A DNA stretch of 64,000 nucleotides from Roseibium sp. MMSF_3412 (lineage in GTDB: Bacteria > Pseudomonadota > Alphaproteobacteria > Rhizobiales > Stappiaceae): the NCBI RefSeq assembly GCF_030733265.1, contig NZ_JASHJI010000012.1, positions 62,001 to 126,000 of the forward strand, written 5' to 3'. Shown piece by piece: positions 36,283 to 45,388 of the stretch; the stretch's first letter is position 1; each line of letters opens with the position of its first letter. Under the pieces are notes generated by a model. The model searched no databases. It saw only the letters and a program-made list of their open reading frames with translations, and was not told the origin of the DNA. Position numbers and translations under genes: made by a program.

Positions 36283-37410
36283 CTAAAGAAGGTGCACTTC
36301 GGCAGGCGCTGCCGTAATCGCTTCGAGACGCGGCGCTGAAAAGGCCGCATCCGCTTGTCTCGCCCAGGTCAGGAAGGCCCCGATCCTGCGTTCGATCTTC
36401 TCCGCATGGTTCTGCGCGATGTCGGCAAGCTTGTGGTCGAGAAAGGGGTTTTTGAACCTGTCGAGCGTTGTGGCGACATAATCTTCAGCGTCCTCTTTCC
36501 GGCCATGTGCCGCAAACCCCGGCACCACTTCGCGCGCATAAAGATCCTCAAGATCGGCAGCTGCCGTCCGGTCGGCGAGCATGTCGCGAACATATTTGTG
36601 CCGCGCGGTCCCCTGTTCCGACAGCCACCGCGACACGAGATAGGTGTGTCCGAGGTTGAGGATGAAGAGTTTGAGCGTTTCATAAGGCTCAAGGCTTGGG
36701 ACAACCCGTACGTTCGGATGCGTGCATGGCAACAGCAAACCCGGCTGATCCTCGATCGCCCAGAGGCAATACGGTTCGGCCACCGCGCCTGCCGGCTCGA
36801 GCGGTTCGGAGACGATCCGGTCGACCAGCGAATTCACCCAGATGACCTCTGTCTCCAGCCACTGGCGAAAGGCGTCCGGGTAAAGGCCACCGATCCGGAG
36901 AACAAGGTCGCGCAGGACCTCGCCGTTTCGCGGCACCAGTTCTGTCGGCATGATCTGTATGGCTGCGCCGTTCGCCTCGAAGCGCTGAAAAAGAAGCCAG
37001 GTCAGCTTTGCCGGATAGGACATGGCCTGGTCGAAATTTGTCTGGTGGTCGGCTTCACGCGGACGAAAGCCCGCATCTGCCGTGTTCGAAAGGATAATCC
37101 GCGCTTCGTTCACCACAACCTCGCGGACACGCGCAAGGTCGGCAGGCAGGGACAGCGTGTGCGCGACACTGGTAACGCGTGTGCTGGTTTCAATCAGCTG
37201 ACCCCGATCAACTCCCCTCACCTGCACCTCGAAGCCTTCCTTGTCCGAAAGCGCGGCAAGCCGTGCCGAGCGGCCGGGATCACCACTCGTCTGGACAACC
37301 GTGATTGGTCCGGGCGCTGCATTCCTTTGCAGAGCTTCGGAAACAAAAAGATCAGCGTGCGCCTGAAGGAATCGGCTGGTTCCGAATTGCAGTATTGGGG
37401 TTTCCGACAT
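36283..37410 (-). CDS. Mannitol-dehydrogenase-family reductase, tagaturonate reductase-like
   Basis: A 375-residue polyol/hexuronate dehydrogenase. The NAD-binding N-terminus ILQFGTSRFLQAHADLFVSE resembles UxaB; the catalytic region has LKLFILNLGHTYLVSRWL and KNPFLDHKLADIAQNHAEKIERR, typical of the C-terminal domain. It is shorter than E. coli UxaB (about 480). It would reduce tagaturonate, fructuronate or a related keto-sugar with NADH. The start lies 16 nt downstream of an element matching the one before the sugar ABC operon, so the two are probably co-regulated by the GntR protein at 34715. Confidence 0.82.
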   Translation of the reverse strand: MSETPILQFGTSRFLQAHADLFVSEALQRNAAPGPITVVQTSGDPGRSARLAALSDKEGFEVQVRGVDRGQLIETSTRVTSVAHTLSLPADLARVREVVVNEARIILSNTADAGFRPREADHQTNFDQAMSYPAKLTWLLFQRFEANGAAIQIMPTELVPRNGEVLRDLVLRIGGLYPDAFRQWLETEVIWVNSLVDRIVSEPLEPAGAVAEPYCLWAIEDQPGLLLPCTHPNVRVVPSLEPYETLKLFILNLGHTYLVSRWLSEQGTARHKYVRDMLADRTAAADLEDLYAREVVPGFAAHGRKEDAEDYVATTLDRFKNPFLDHKLADIAQNHAEKIERRIGAFLTWARQADAAFSAPRLEAITAAPAEVHLL

Positions 37411-37425
37411 CGTGCCTCCCGCTCA

Positions 37426-37451
37426 GTCAATTGTTTATTATTAATTAGAAC
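37426..37451 (+). promoter_or_regulatory. Shared 26-bp element upstream of the UxaB-like gene
   Basis: Starts GTCAATTGTTTATTATT and matches the element at 34642-34667 at 20 of 26 positions. It lies just before the start codon of the reductase at 37410, suited to repression. Confidence 0.6.
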
Positions 37452-37637
37452 ATTTTTGGTCAATTCCCAGATGCACATTTTTCGACAGATCGGGTATTTG
37501 ACGGCCTCCTGAAGCGCAGTACAGGTCAAAAGCATTGCAAGGCCAAGTGAAATGGCGAAAAACTATCGACCGACTCACGTATAAATTGACTTGACCCGCG
37601 CGCGCATCATCCTAGTTAAAACTGGAATTCTGGTCGG

Positions 37638-37653
37638 AAAATCGATATTATTT
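37638..37653 (+). promoter_or_regulatory. Shared 16-mer before the GntR/FCD regulator
   Basis: AAAATCGATATTATTT ends 4 nt before the regulator's ATG. Its exact reverse complement occurs at 45389-45404 in the divergent promoter of the dioxygenase/TRAP cluster. Probable autoregulatory operator. Confidence 0.65.
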
Positions 37654-37657
37654 ACCC

Positions 37658-38338
37658 ATGGCTATACAAATGCAGATAGACGCATCGCAAGAACCTTCCT
37701 CTACGCAACGGGCGTATCTCGCGATCCGCAGGATGATTCTGGTCGGCGAGCTGGCGCCGGGCGAAAAACTGAAGATCGAAAAACTGCGGCAGATCCTCGA
37801 CATGGGCGGTTCCCCTATCCGCGAGGCGCTGACGCTGCTTGTGTCGGACCTCCTCGTGGAACGCCTGGATCAGCGCGGTTTCCGGACCTCCGATGTCAGC
37901 CCTTCGAACTTCGCGGAAATCCTGAACTTGCGTTGCCATCTGGAGGAAATGGCACTTCGTGAAAGTCTGGCGAATGCCGACCACGCATGGGAAGACAGGC
38001 TTGTCATCAGCCATCATCGCATGATGCGTGAACCGCGTGCCAATGTTGAGCGCTTCGAAGAGCTGCACAAGGCCTTTCACATGAACCTTCTGAACGGCTG
38101 CCATTCGCCGGTCCTGCTGAAATTCTGCAACCAGCTTTATGACCTCAACATCCGTTACCGCTACCTCGCCGGACAGGCCCTCAACTATTCGGCGCGCGAC
38201 ATCGGCAAGGAACACAGTGACATCATGAATGCGGCCGTCGACAGAAACACCGACCTGGCCTGCAAATTGCTGCTCGACCACTACCGCAACACCGGCGCAT
38301 TTCTTGAAAAGCATTTCACCGTGGAAGCTGCCGAGTAG
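37658..38338 (+). CDS. GntR/FCD regulator of the catabolic cluster
   Basis: A 226-residue FadR-type regulator with a winged helix at about 15-80 (AYLAIRRMILVGELAPGEKLKI, GGSPIREALTLLVSDLLVERLDQRGF) and an FCD domain (about 90-215) whose metal-binding residues fit the D/H-x4-H pattern (EELHKAFHMNLL, KEHSDIMNAAV). No strong ribosome-binding site precedes the ATG at 37658; an in-frame ATG at 37670 is possible. Its promoter and the divergent FAH/YciI promoter share an exact 16-mer, so it most likely controls the cluster at 39.4-45.8 kb. Confidence 0.88.
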   Translation: MAIQMQIDASQEPSSTQRAYLAIRRMILVGELAPGEKLKIEKLRQILDMGGSPIREALTLLVSDLLVERLDQRGFRTSDVSPSNFAEILNLRCHLEEMALRESLANADHAWEDRLVISHHRMMREPRANVERFEELHKAFHMNLLNGCHSPVLLKFCNQLYDLNIRYRYLAGQALNYSARDIGKEHSDIMNAAVDRNTDLACKLLLDHYRNTGAFLEKHFTVEAAE

Positions 38339-39413
38339 GTTTGCCGGTAGGCTCGGAACGAGCAAAACAGTTTGACTCGCAAACCTCTGCCCAGTCCCAG
38401 CGCGGACCAACTGCTGTCCGGTTTAGAACGTCCGGTTAAATTTATGTCACTGGGTGAGCCGCAACATTCCGTCCGGTGCGAAGGCAGGATACGGACTTGT
38501 TCTTGTTGTTTGTCGTCCCGGTTTGACGCGTGAGCGGCAGGACCGGGACCCAGTACGCCGTGTAGCTGGTGGTTGGAAGAAGGCGGAGAAACAAGAGATT
38601 ACTGGTTCCCTGCCTTCCGCTGCGCTCCAGCAGGGATGACAAATCCGCAAAGTTAAATGCGTCATAAGGGCTTCATTTCGCGATAAGCCGGACAGTGGTG
38701 GAGTGGACTTTGGTATCCGCCTCAGCCGGTCTTCTCATCCTGAAAACGTCCCAATTCCCGTCTCGAAGGACAGGCCAGATACACCGCGTCTCGCCGCCCA
38801 CCCTTCGAGGCTTCGCTCCGCTGCGCACCTCAGGATGAGGTCAAGGGACCAATACGCCGGGCCCTGTTCCGTTCTTCCGGACAAGTACGGCCGGTGCCGA
38901 GCACCGATCCGGAAGCAACACCCCTGACGCGACAGGACCCAAGACCCAGGAAAAGCGGAAAGGAAACGGCATGGATGCCATGGTCGAGCCATGGCATGAC
39001 AGCATGGAGGCGACGGGGCTTGTCCGGGGAACACTCGCTGTTTCCCCGGTCATTGCAGGGCTCGACCCTGCAATCCATGCCATTGCCTCTCCTCAATGAC
39101 CGGCTCCGGGTGGGAATGGATGCCATGGTCGAGCCATGGCAAGAGCAATGTGGGTTGGGTTTTCAGGGTAACCGTCACGCGCTCTTCGTCATTGCAGGGC
39201 TCGACCCTGCAATCCACGCCGATTGCCCGCTGGCCGGGAAAGCTCGCCATGTTTCCATGAACTTCCAGCGGCCGCCTTCGGCAAAGATGCCTTCATGCCC
39301 AAAGCGACCCAAATCCCGTTTCGAAGGACGGGCAGCACGTTCGAGGAACGAGCCGCCCATCCTCCGCACCTCGGGAAGAGGAGCTGACAAAACGGGGGTG
39401 CGCGGGAGCCGCT
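38339..39413. repeat. Repeat-rich intergenic region C
   Basis: About 1.1 kb without a credible gene. It repeats elements of region B: the 39-nt core (38802-38840, one mismatch), the block of about 105 nt (38922-39027), and two more copies of the CATTGCAGGG..CCCTGCAAT inverted repeat (about 39051 and 39190). It also carries the inverted copy (38516-38556) of the element at 30470. Frames at 38894-39538 and 38735-39034 follow these repeats. Confidence 0.7.
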
Positions 39414-40289
39414 TCAGGCACCGTCGCGCACAAGGACCAGATCGAAATCGGCGAGCAGCCAGGCGCCGTCCACCTTGCCGGAAAGCGCATAGCCTTCGGA
39501 CGGGAATGAGCCGGCCGGTTGCTCGACATAGGTCATGACGAGATCGTCACGGACACCGAAGACCGTGTCCTCGTCCAGATACGGATCATCGTCAGGAAAG
39601 ATCTCGGTGACCAGTGTCCGGAAACCGGAGGCCTTGACGATGTAGTGCAGATGCGACGGACGCCAGGGATGACGCCCGCTGCCCCGCAGGATGTCGCCGA
39701 CCGGTCCGTCGCTCGGCACGGTATAACTCACCGGCTTGACCGTCGTGAAACCGTAGCGACCGTCAGGACCCGTCGTCTGGATGCCGTGAAACGAATAGGT
39801 GTCCTGGTCCGGGTCCTGGCTTGAATACATGCCGTTCGGAGCCGTCTGCCAGATATCGAGTTCCGCGCCCTCGATCGGGTTGCCGTCCTCGTCCCGGATC
39901 GTGCCTTTGGCAAGGAGCACCTCACCGCCATAGGCGCGGCGCATGTCTCCGCCGATCGCCAGCGGCGGGGCGCCGGTGATGTGGAACGGGCCGAGTACGC
40001 TCGACGACGTTCCCTTCGGGCTGGAATGCAGCATGTCGACCAGCGAGGACAGGCCGAGCACGTCCGACAGCAGTACAAATTCGTGGCGCTCGGCGTCGGA
40101 AATATTGCCGGCGGCTTCCAGGAATTCGATACCCTTGCGCCACTCCTCATGGGTGAGGTTGGTCTCGCGGGCGAAGTCGTGCAGATGCGTGACCAGGCTT
40201 TTCAGGATTTCCTTCAGGCGCGGATCGGTATCCGGGCCGAAATACCCCATGAAAACATCGGTTATGTTGTCTTTTGTGACGTGACGCAT
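39414..40289 (-). CDS. Intradiol ring-cleavage dioxygenase, hydroxyquinol 1,2-dioxygenase-like
   Basis: A 291-residue non-haem Fe(III) enzyme. Predicted iron ligands are Y155 (PNGMYSSQ), Y179 (GPDGRYGF), H213 and H215 (RPSHLHYIV), in the order used by catechol and hydroxyquinol 1,2-dioxygenases. The N-terminal helical dimer domain is present (residues 1-105), with LGPFHITGAP linking to the catalytic beta fold. It opens a catecholic ring between the hydroxyls to a cis,cis-muconate or maleylacetate-type product. AAGGTG precedes the ATG. It is the last gene of the TRAP-containing operon. The exact substrate is unknown. Confidence 0.9.
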   Translation of the reverse strand: MRHVTKDNITDVFMGYFGPDTDPRLKEILKSLVTHLHDFARETNLTHEEWRKGIEFLEAAGNISDAERHEFVLLSDVLGLSSLVDMLHSSPKGTSSSVLGPFHITGAPPLAIGGDMRRAYGGEVLLAKGTIRDEDGNPIEGAELDIWQTAPNGMYSSQDPDQDTYSFHGIQTTGPDGRYGFTTVKPVSYTVPSDGPVGDILRGSGRHPWRPSHLHYIVKASGFRTLVTEIFPDDDPYLDEDTVFGVRDDLVMTYVEQPAGSFPSEGYALSGKVDGAWLLADFDLVLVRDGA

Positions 40290-40299
40290 GGGACACCTT

Positions 40300-41607
40300 C
40301 TAGTTCAGGATAGCCAGGCTCAGCGACGGCCAGCGGATCAGCGCGACCAGCACGATCAGCATGACGAGCGCAAACGGAAAGGCCCCGACAAAAACGTCCT
40401 TCAGCGAGATGCGCGGATCGTTCAGCGTGGCCTTGATGACAAAACAGGAAATGCCGAGCGGCGGCGTGAGCAGGCCGATTTCCGCACCGACAACGGTGAT
40501 GATGCCGAACCACACCAGGGACAGACCCATCGGTTCGACCAGCGGCAGGAACAGCGGCACCACGATCAGGATGATGGAAGCCGTGTCGAGGATCGTTCCG
40601 AGAAAGATCATCATCGCAACGTAAATCACCATGATCCAGAAGAAGGTCAGCTGTGTGTCGGTCAGAAGGTCGCCGAGTTCGTTCGGCAGTCCTGCAAGCC
40701 CGAGCATGCGGCTGTAGATGGACGCTGCAGTAATGAGGAACAGGATCGAAGCGGTAATGTGACCCGTCTCAAGAAGCGCGTGCCAGAGCGTCTTCAGTGT
40801 CAGTTTCTTGCGGAAAGCGGCGATCACCAACCCGAGCAGCGACCCGGTCGCTCCCGCTTCGACCGGCGTCAGCCAGCCGGTGTAGATGCCGCCGAGAACG
40901 GCCACGATCAGGATCAGCGTCGGCAGGGTCTTGTCCGCGATTTCCAGCGGGGACATCCATTCCGTTTCCTCCGCCGGTCGCCCACCGACATATTTCGGCG
41001 TCACGCGTCCCATGAGGAAGATCGCGATCACATAGGCGGCGGCCAGAAGTAGGCCCGGCACCACCCCGGCGAGGAACATGTCACCGACACTCTGTTCCGC
41101 AACGAAGGAATAGATGATCAGCATCGCGGAGGGTGGAATGATCATGCCGAGGACAGACGACCCGGCAACCACGCCGACCGCGAAACGCGGATTGTAGTCG
41201 AACGCCAGCATCTGCGGCACGGAGACCTTTGAGAACACCGAGGCGGAGGCGATGGACGACCCGGTCACGGCGGCAAAGACGGCATTGGCCCCGACGGTCG
41301 CCATGCCGATCCCGCCCTTGACCTTGCGAAAGCCGGAATTCATCACGGTGTAGATATCCGCACCCAGCCCCGCCTTGGAGACGATCAGCCCCATGAAGGT
41401 GAACAGCGGCACGGTTGCGAACGTGTATTCCATCACGCTGTCGCCGATCGCGATCTTCAGGAGGTTGATCGCCAGATCGAAATTGTCCCGCATCAGGATA
41501 ATCGAGACGAACGAGACCAGGCCAAGCGCGATCGGGATATAGACGCCGACATAGACAAGGACGACAATCGCGATGACGGACAGGATGCCGATTTCAAAAG
41601 GTGTCAC
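40300..41607 (-). CDS. TRAP transporter large permease (DctM)
   Basis: A 435-residue protein with about 12 membrane helices of the DctM/IT superfamily: LYTVMNSGFRKVKGGIG region, AAVTGSSIASASVFSKVSVP, GVVAGSSVLGMIIPPSAMLIIYS and GLLTPPLGISCFVIK. It forms the sodium-coupled translocation channel. The start is GTG and overlaps the small-permease stop (GTGA), so the two are translated together. It is followed after 10 nt by the dioxygenase gene. Confidence 0.93.
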   Translation of the reverse strand: MTPFEIGILSVIAIVVLVYVGVYIPIALGLVSFVSIILMRDNFDLAINLLKIAIGDSVMEYTFATVPLFTFMGLIVSKAGLGADIYTVMNSGFRKVKGGIGMATVGANAVFAAVTGSSIASASVFSKVSVPQMLAFDYNPRFAVGVVAGSSVLGMIIPPSAMLIIYSFVAEQSVGDMFLAGVVPGLLLAAAYVIAIFLMGRVTPKYVGGRPAEETEWMSPLEIADKTLPTLILIVAVLGGIYTGWLTPVEAGATGSLLGLVIAAFRKKLTLKTLWHALLETGHITASILFLITAASIYSRMLGLAGLPNELGDLLTDTQLTFFWIMVIYVAMMIFLGTILDTASIILIVVPLFLPLVEPMGLSLVWFGIITVVGAEIGLLTPPLGISCFVIKATLNDPRISLKDVFVGAFPFALVMLIVLVALIRWPSLSLAILN

Positions 41608-42164
41608 GTGTTTTCCTCGGCATGTTCGTTGAGGCGGACGGGCTCAACAGCCGGATCCGGCATCAGGACCTTGATGAAAAACAGGATCATGCACAGGCCG
41701 GCACTTAGAAAGATTGCGAGCTTGATCGGCCACCAGGGCGCTGTGAAGATCCCCGGAACGCCGAAAAAGTCCTTGGTTTCATACATTTCAACGAATTCCG
41801 GCCAGATCGCATAGGCCACCAGCAGCATGAACACGCCCGAGACGAAATTGATCGTGCGCCGGATCGTGCCGGCAGACCGGGGCCGCGATGTCGACAGGAT
41901 CGTCAGAAACCCGTCGGAGCGCGTCAAGCGGTTCATCCGCACCACATCGGGAAGCTGAAGGAACACGATGAGCACCATGGAAAACTGGACCACCTCATAC
42001 GCCCCCCGGAAGGGGGCGTTGAAGAGACCGCGCGCCACCACGTCGTAATTCACGATAAGGACGAGGCCGAGCACGATGAGGGTGCCAACTGCGTTAGCAC
42101 CCATGGCAACCCAGCTGGCAATGTTTGAAAGGGCGCGAACGCCAGTACGGATCGGTCGCAGCAT
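41604..42164 (-). CDS. TRAP transporter small permease (DctQ)
   Basis: A 186-residue protein with four membrane helices (LSNIASWVAMGANAVGTLIVLG, VVQFSMVLIVFLQLP, VSGVFMLLVAYAIWPEF, IKLAIFLSAGLCMILFFIK), the DctQ layout. The ATG at 42164 follows GGGGAGAAC; a longer frame would overlap the binding-protein gene. Its stop overlaps the large-permease start. Confidence 0.88.
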   Translation of the reverse strand: MLRPIRTGVRALSNIASWVAMGANAVGTLIVLGLVLIVNYDVVARGLFNAPFRGAYEVVQFSMVLIVFLQLPDVVRMNRLTRSDGFLTILSTSRPRSAGTIRRTINFVSGVFMLLVAYAIWPEFVEMYETKDFFGVPGIFTAPWWPIKLAIFLSAGLCMILFFIKVLMPDPAVEPVRLNEHAEENT

Positions 42165-42192
42165 TCCGGCGTTCTCCCCTTTTGCCGCTTTC

Positions 42193-43278
42193 TTACTGCG
42201 AAAGTTCCGCAGACCAGTCACGGGTCGGCGTGAAGCCAGCATCCTGCAGTTTCGTCATGTAGGCCTTCAGCATGTCGCTGCCCGGTTCACCCTTGGAATC
42301 GAGACCTGCGGCCCACTCGACAGCAAGGTTCGGGATAGCGGCCGCCCAGGCTTCGCGTTCGGCCGGATCCATCTCGACAATGGTGCCACCGGCTTCGACA
42401 TACTTGTCCCGGCTGGCCTGCGCCCGGTCCATGGCAATGCCTGCCACATGATCACGGTACTCGACGGCAACGTCCTGCAGAACCTGCTTCACTTCGTCCG
42501 GCAGACCGTCCCAGTAGTCCTTGTTGACGGTGATCGTCTTGGAATTCACCGCACCGAGGTCGGCTTTCAGCATGTAGGGCGCGACTTCGGCGATCTTGAA
42601 GGTACTGGCGGCTTCCGGCCACAGCATCGCCTTGTCGACAAGGCCGGTCTGCAGCATGTTGTAGAAATCGGTCAGACCGCCGCGCACACCCGCGGCACCG
42701 TCAATGCCCTCAAGATACCTGAGGTTCATGCCGGCACCGGCGACCTTCTTGCCTTCAAGGTCCGAAATGCTGTTGATCGGGTCCTTGGAAAACACCTGGT
42801 AGGTGTCAAGCACGACGCCCGTCGCCAGGTAGACCTGGTTCTGTTTTTCGAATTCCTTCTGCATGGTCGGGAATTCCTTGGCGATCTCGTCGACCGCCTT
42901 TGCGACCGCGCGGGAATCCGGTGCAACGAAAGGCGTCACCGCGGAAATTGCCTGGCTCGGCAGTTTCGACGAATGGAAGATCGTCGTCACGATGCCGATG
43001 TCACCGAGGCCAAGCTTGATGCCTTCCAGGACACCTTTCGGCTTAACGATGGAACCGCCATAGCTTTCCTGCCAGTCCATCTTGTAGTTGCCGGTTTCCG
43101 CAAGCCGCTTGTCGACTTCCGGTATGAAGAAGTTGGTGAATTCCTTCACCCAGAGGGCACGCGCCGGATAACCATCGATCACGACGGCCTTGATCGTCTC
43201 GGTCGCGGAAACAGGCAGCGAGGTGGCGCTCAAAAGCGCAAGGGCAAGTGCGCCCCGTCTCGTCATTTTTCCAAACAT
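42193..43278 (-). CDS. TRAP transporter solute-binding protein (DctP family)
   Basis: A 361-residue precursor with a signal peptide (MTRRGALALALLSATSLPVSA). The mature part has DctP features: GDIGIVTTIFHSSKLP, SISDLEGKKVAGAGMNLRYLEGIDG (with the substrate-carboxylate Arg), VTVNKDYWDGLPDEVKQVL. TRAP systems bind organic acids, so the imported compound is probably a carboxylate, perhaps aromatic. It is 28 nt upstream of the small permease. Confidence 0.92.
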   Translation of the reverse strand: MFGKMTRRGALALALLSATSLPVSATETIKAVVIDGYPARALWVKEFTNFFIPEVDKRLAETGNYKMDWQESYGGSIVKPKGVLEGIKLGLGDIGIVTTIFHSSKLPSQAISAVTPFVAPDSRAVAKAVDEIAKEFPTMQKEFEKQNQVYLATGVVLDTYQVFSKDPINSISDLEGKKVAGAGMNLRYLEGIDGAAGVRGGLTDFYNMLQTGLVDKAMLWPEAASTFKIAEVAPYMLKADLGAVNSKTITVNKDYWDGLPDEVKQVLQDVAVEYRDHVAGIAMDRAQASRDKYVEAGGTIVEMDPAEREAWAAAIPNLAVEWAAGLDSKGEPGSDMLKAYMTKLQDAGFTPTRDWSAELSQ

Positions 43279-43307
43279 GGCATTCTCCTCCCAGAATATC
43301 AGAGCGT

Positions 43308-43763
43308 TCAGGCTTTCTGCCAGACCGTCTCGAGTGCGGTCCCCGACTGTTCGAACAATTTCGACAAGGGACAGTATTTGGCAACTTCCCGTGCAACGCG
43401 CGCGAGATCGTCGTCATTCGCGGTCCCGTCGCTCGTCACCACCTGGTTCAGTGCAACAAAGGGAACGTCAATTTCCTCCTCGAGAGTGACGCCCCTGCGG
43501 TCGAACTCACAGGTGATCTCAATAAGCAGGTGTCCGATATCGACACCCAGCTTGTCGGCACACTTGTTGCCGATAACGTTGGTGCATCCGGCGAGCGCAG
43601 CAAGCACCGCCTCCGTCGGTGCCGGTCCGAGATTCGTGCCGCCGCGTGCCTCGGGTTCGTCAATTGAAAATGTCAGATCGCGGATGCCGACATCCGTCCT
43701 GGAATGGCTGATCCCCTTGGCGGAGGAGCGCAGCTTGACGACTGTCTTTGCTTTCAAGGCCAT
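43308..43763 (-). CDS. OsmC/Ohr-family protein
   Basis: A 151-residue protein with the peroxidatic and resolving cysteines of the OsmC family, C60 (LAALAGCTNVIG) and C131 (AKYCPLSK). It has the GTNLGPAPTEAVLAALAGC core. OsmC proteins reduce organic hydroperoxides, but many catabolic operons carry them with no proven link. GAGGCGG precedes the ATG; it lies 9 nt after the nitroreductase stop and before the TRAP binding-protein gene, so it is operonic. Confidence 0.85.
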   Translation of the reverse strand: MALKAKTVVKLRSSAKGISHSRTDVGIRDLTFSIDEPEARGGTNLGPAPTEAVLAALAGCTNVIGNKCADKLGVDIGHLLIEITCEFDRRGVTLEEEIDVPFVALNQVVTSDGTANDDDLARVAREVAKYCPLSKLFEQSGTALETVWQKA

Positions 43764-43772
43764 TCTTCCGCC

Positions 43773-44453
43773 TCACAGGAACTTGCAGGCTTTGTCGAAC
43801 GGAAGGCGCGGCAGTTTCTGGAACAGCGCGGTCTCGTCGGCATAGCCGAAGTTGCACAGGAAATTCGATCTGAGAGTCGTGCCGGCAAAGAACTCCTCGT
43901 CGACAATCTTGTTGGAAAAGCCGGACATTGCCCCGACATCAAGACCCAGTGCCCGCGCCGCGATCATGAAATAGGCCCCTTGCAGGGTCCCGTTGCGAAA
44001 CGCGGTTGTCTCGGAGTGTTCCGGCTTGCCCTCAAAATGCGGCCGGCGATCCTCATGCGGGAACAGGAACGGCAATTCCTTCCAGAATTCCAGGTCATGC
44101 GCGATGATCACCGTGCCCGGCGCAGACATCATCTTGTCGATGTTCTTGTCTTTCAGCGCCTTGGCAAGCCGGGTCTTGGCCTCGTGGCTCTCGACGAAGT
44201 AGAAGCGCGCCGGGCACGTGTTCATGCTCGTCGGGCCCGCTGCCGTGATGTCGTAGATCGTCTCAAGAACCTCGCGCGGCACGGCCCTGTCCTGCCAGGC
44301 GTAGTGCGACCTGGCGGTCCGCAGGATCAGGTCGATGCCGTCATCATCCAGGTTGCCGATCCGCTCACGCAGATCGCGTATATGCGCATGCGCTTCGGCG
44401 CGCAGCCTGTCCAGCGCCTCGCCGGTCGGAGCATGAGGGGCGGCCATGGTCAT
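43773..44453 (-). CDS. Nitroreductase-family oxidoreductase, RutE-like
   Basis: A 226-residue FMN-dependent nitroreductase-fold enzyme. NxxPARFYFVE, TLQGAYFMIAARALGLDVGAMSGF and SNFLCNFGYAD match the branch that includes RutE, the malonic semialdehyde reductase. It could reduce a malonic-semialdehyde-like or other short aldehyde or an unsaturated ring product; nitro-group reduction is also possible. It is coupled to the FAH gene by an ATGA overlap. Confidence 0.82.
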   Translation of the reverse strand: MTMAAPHAPTGEALDRLRAEAHAHIRDLRERIGNLDDDGIDLILRTARSHYAWQDRAVPREVLETIYDITAAGPTSMNTCPARFYFVESHEAKTRLAKALKDKNIDKMMSAPGTVIIAHDLEFWKELPFLFPHEDRRPHFEGKPEHSETTAFRNGTLQGAYFMIAARALGLDVGAMSGFSNKIVDEEFFAGTTLRSNFLCNFGYADETALFQKLPRLPFDKACKFL

Positions 44454-45331
44454 TCCGCGGCCTCCGTCGCGACATGGTCTTCTTCCGCGACGACCGGGTT
44501 GGCACAGATACCGATACCCTCGATCTCGATTTCAACCACTTCGCCCGGGCGCAGCCAGCGCTGAGGTGTCTTGGCGTGCCCGACCCCGGGAGGCGTTCCC
44601 ATGGCCAGGAGATCGCCGGATTCAAAGGTCGTGAACTCCGAGACGGTCGCGATCGTGCGGGCGACGCTCCACAGCATGTCCGACGTCTTCGCGCTCTGCA
44701 GGATCTCCGTCCCGACCCGCGACTCGATCTTGAGACCTTCGGCCCCTTCCGGCAGTTCGTCGGGCGTTACGATCACCGGGCCGATCGGGCCGGTGCCGTC
44801 AAAATTCTTGCCGGGCGTCCACTGATGGGTCTTGCGCTGGTATTCGCGCACCGAGCCGTCATTGAAAATGGTGTAGCCGAACACGTGATCCAGCGCGTCC
44901 TGCTCGCTGATGTGTTTGCCGCCCTTGCCGATGATCACCATCAGCTCGGCTTCGTAATCCAGTTGCTCCGAGCAGCTCGGGCGCACCATCGGTGCCCCTG
45001 CAGGGATCATGGACGTGTTGCAGCGCATGAACAGCGCCGGATAGGAAGGAATCTCATAGCCGCCTTCCTTGATGTGATCGACATAGTTCAAACCGAGACA
45101 GATGATCTTGCCCGGGCGCTCGATCGGAAGACCCGGGGTCAGCGAAGAGACCGGCTCGGCGTCCGCCTGTTCCTTCAGTGCCTCCAGGCTCTCAAGGCCA
45201 ATGCGGCCGGCGGCCAGCGCACTCAGATCCGTTCCGATACTTCCGTTTGCCGCCGTAAGGTTCCAGGCCCATTCCCCTTCCACGAGAAAGACACCCTGCC
45301 CCGACGAACCTGTCCCTACAATGAATCGCAT
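44450..45331 (-). CDS. Fumarylacetoacetate-hydrolase-family protein
   Basis: A 293-residue hydrolase/isomerase. The FAH-domain metal site is built from the acidic residues of LDYEAELMVIIGK and the later E/D positions; GLNYVDHIKEGG and GYTIFNDGSVREYQ are typical, as is the C-terminal TPPGVGHAK..WLRPGEVVEIEIEGIG. Such enzymes cleave acylpyruvates or decarboxylate/isomerise ring-cleavage products. It is the first gene of the minus-strand operon and its promoter carries the 16-mer shared with the GntR gene. Confidence 0.9.
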   Translation of the reverse strand: MRFIVGTGSSGQGVFLVEGEWAWNLTAANGSIGTDLSALAAGRIGLESLEALKEQADAEPVSSLTPGLPIERPGKIICLGLNYVDHIKEGGYEIPSYPALFMRCNTSMIPAGAPMVRPSCSEQLDYEAELMVIIGKGGKHISEQDALDHVFGYTIFNDGSVREYQRKTHQWTPGKNFDGTGPIGPVIVTPDELPEGAEGLKIESRVGTEILQSAKTSDMLWSVARTIATVSEFTTFESGDLLAMGTPPGVGHAKTPQRWLRPGEVVEIEIEGIGICANPVVAEEDHVATEAAE

Positions 45332-45388
45332 TTTTGCCTCGGCGTTTCCAAATTTTTTCTAACTTTGACGACTATTTTTAAGATTGTC

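Noticed and set aside
35748-36317. 189-codon plus-strand frame
   Set aside because: Made of repeat region B and the same motif peptides (FEASLRCAPQDE) as other repeat frames.
38894-39538. 214-codon plus-strand frame
   Set aside because: Built from repeat region C and the antisense of the dioxygenase end.
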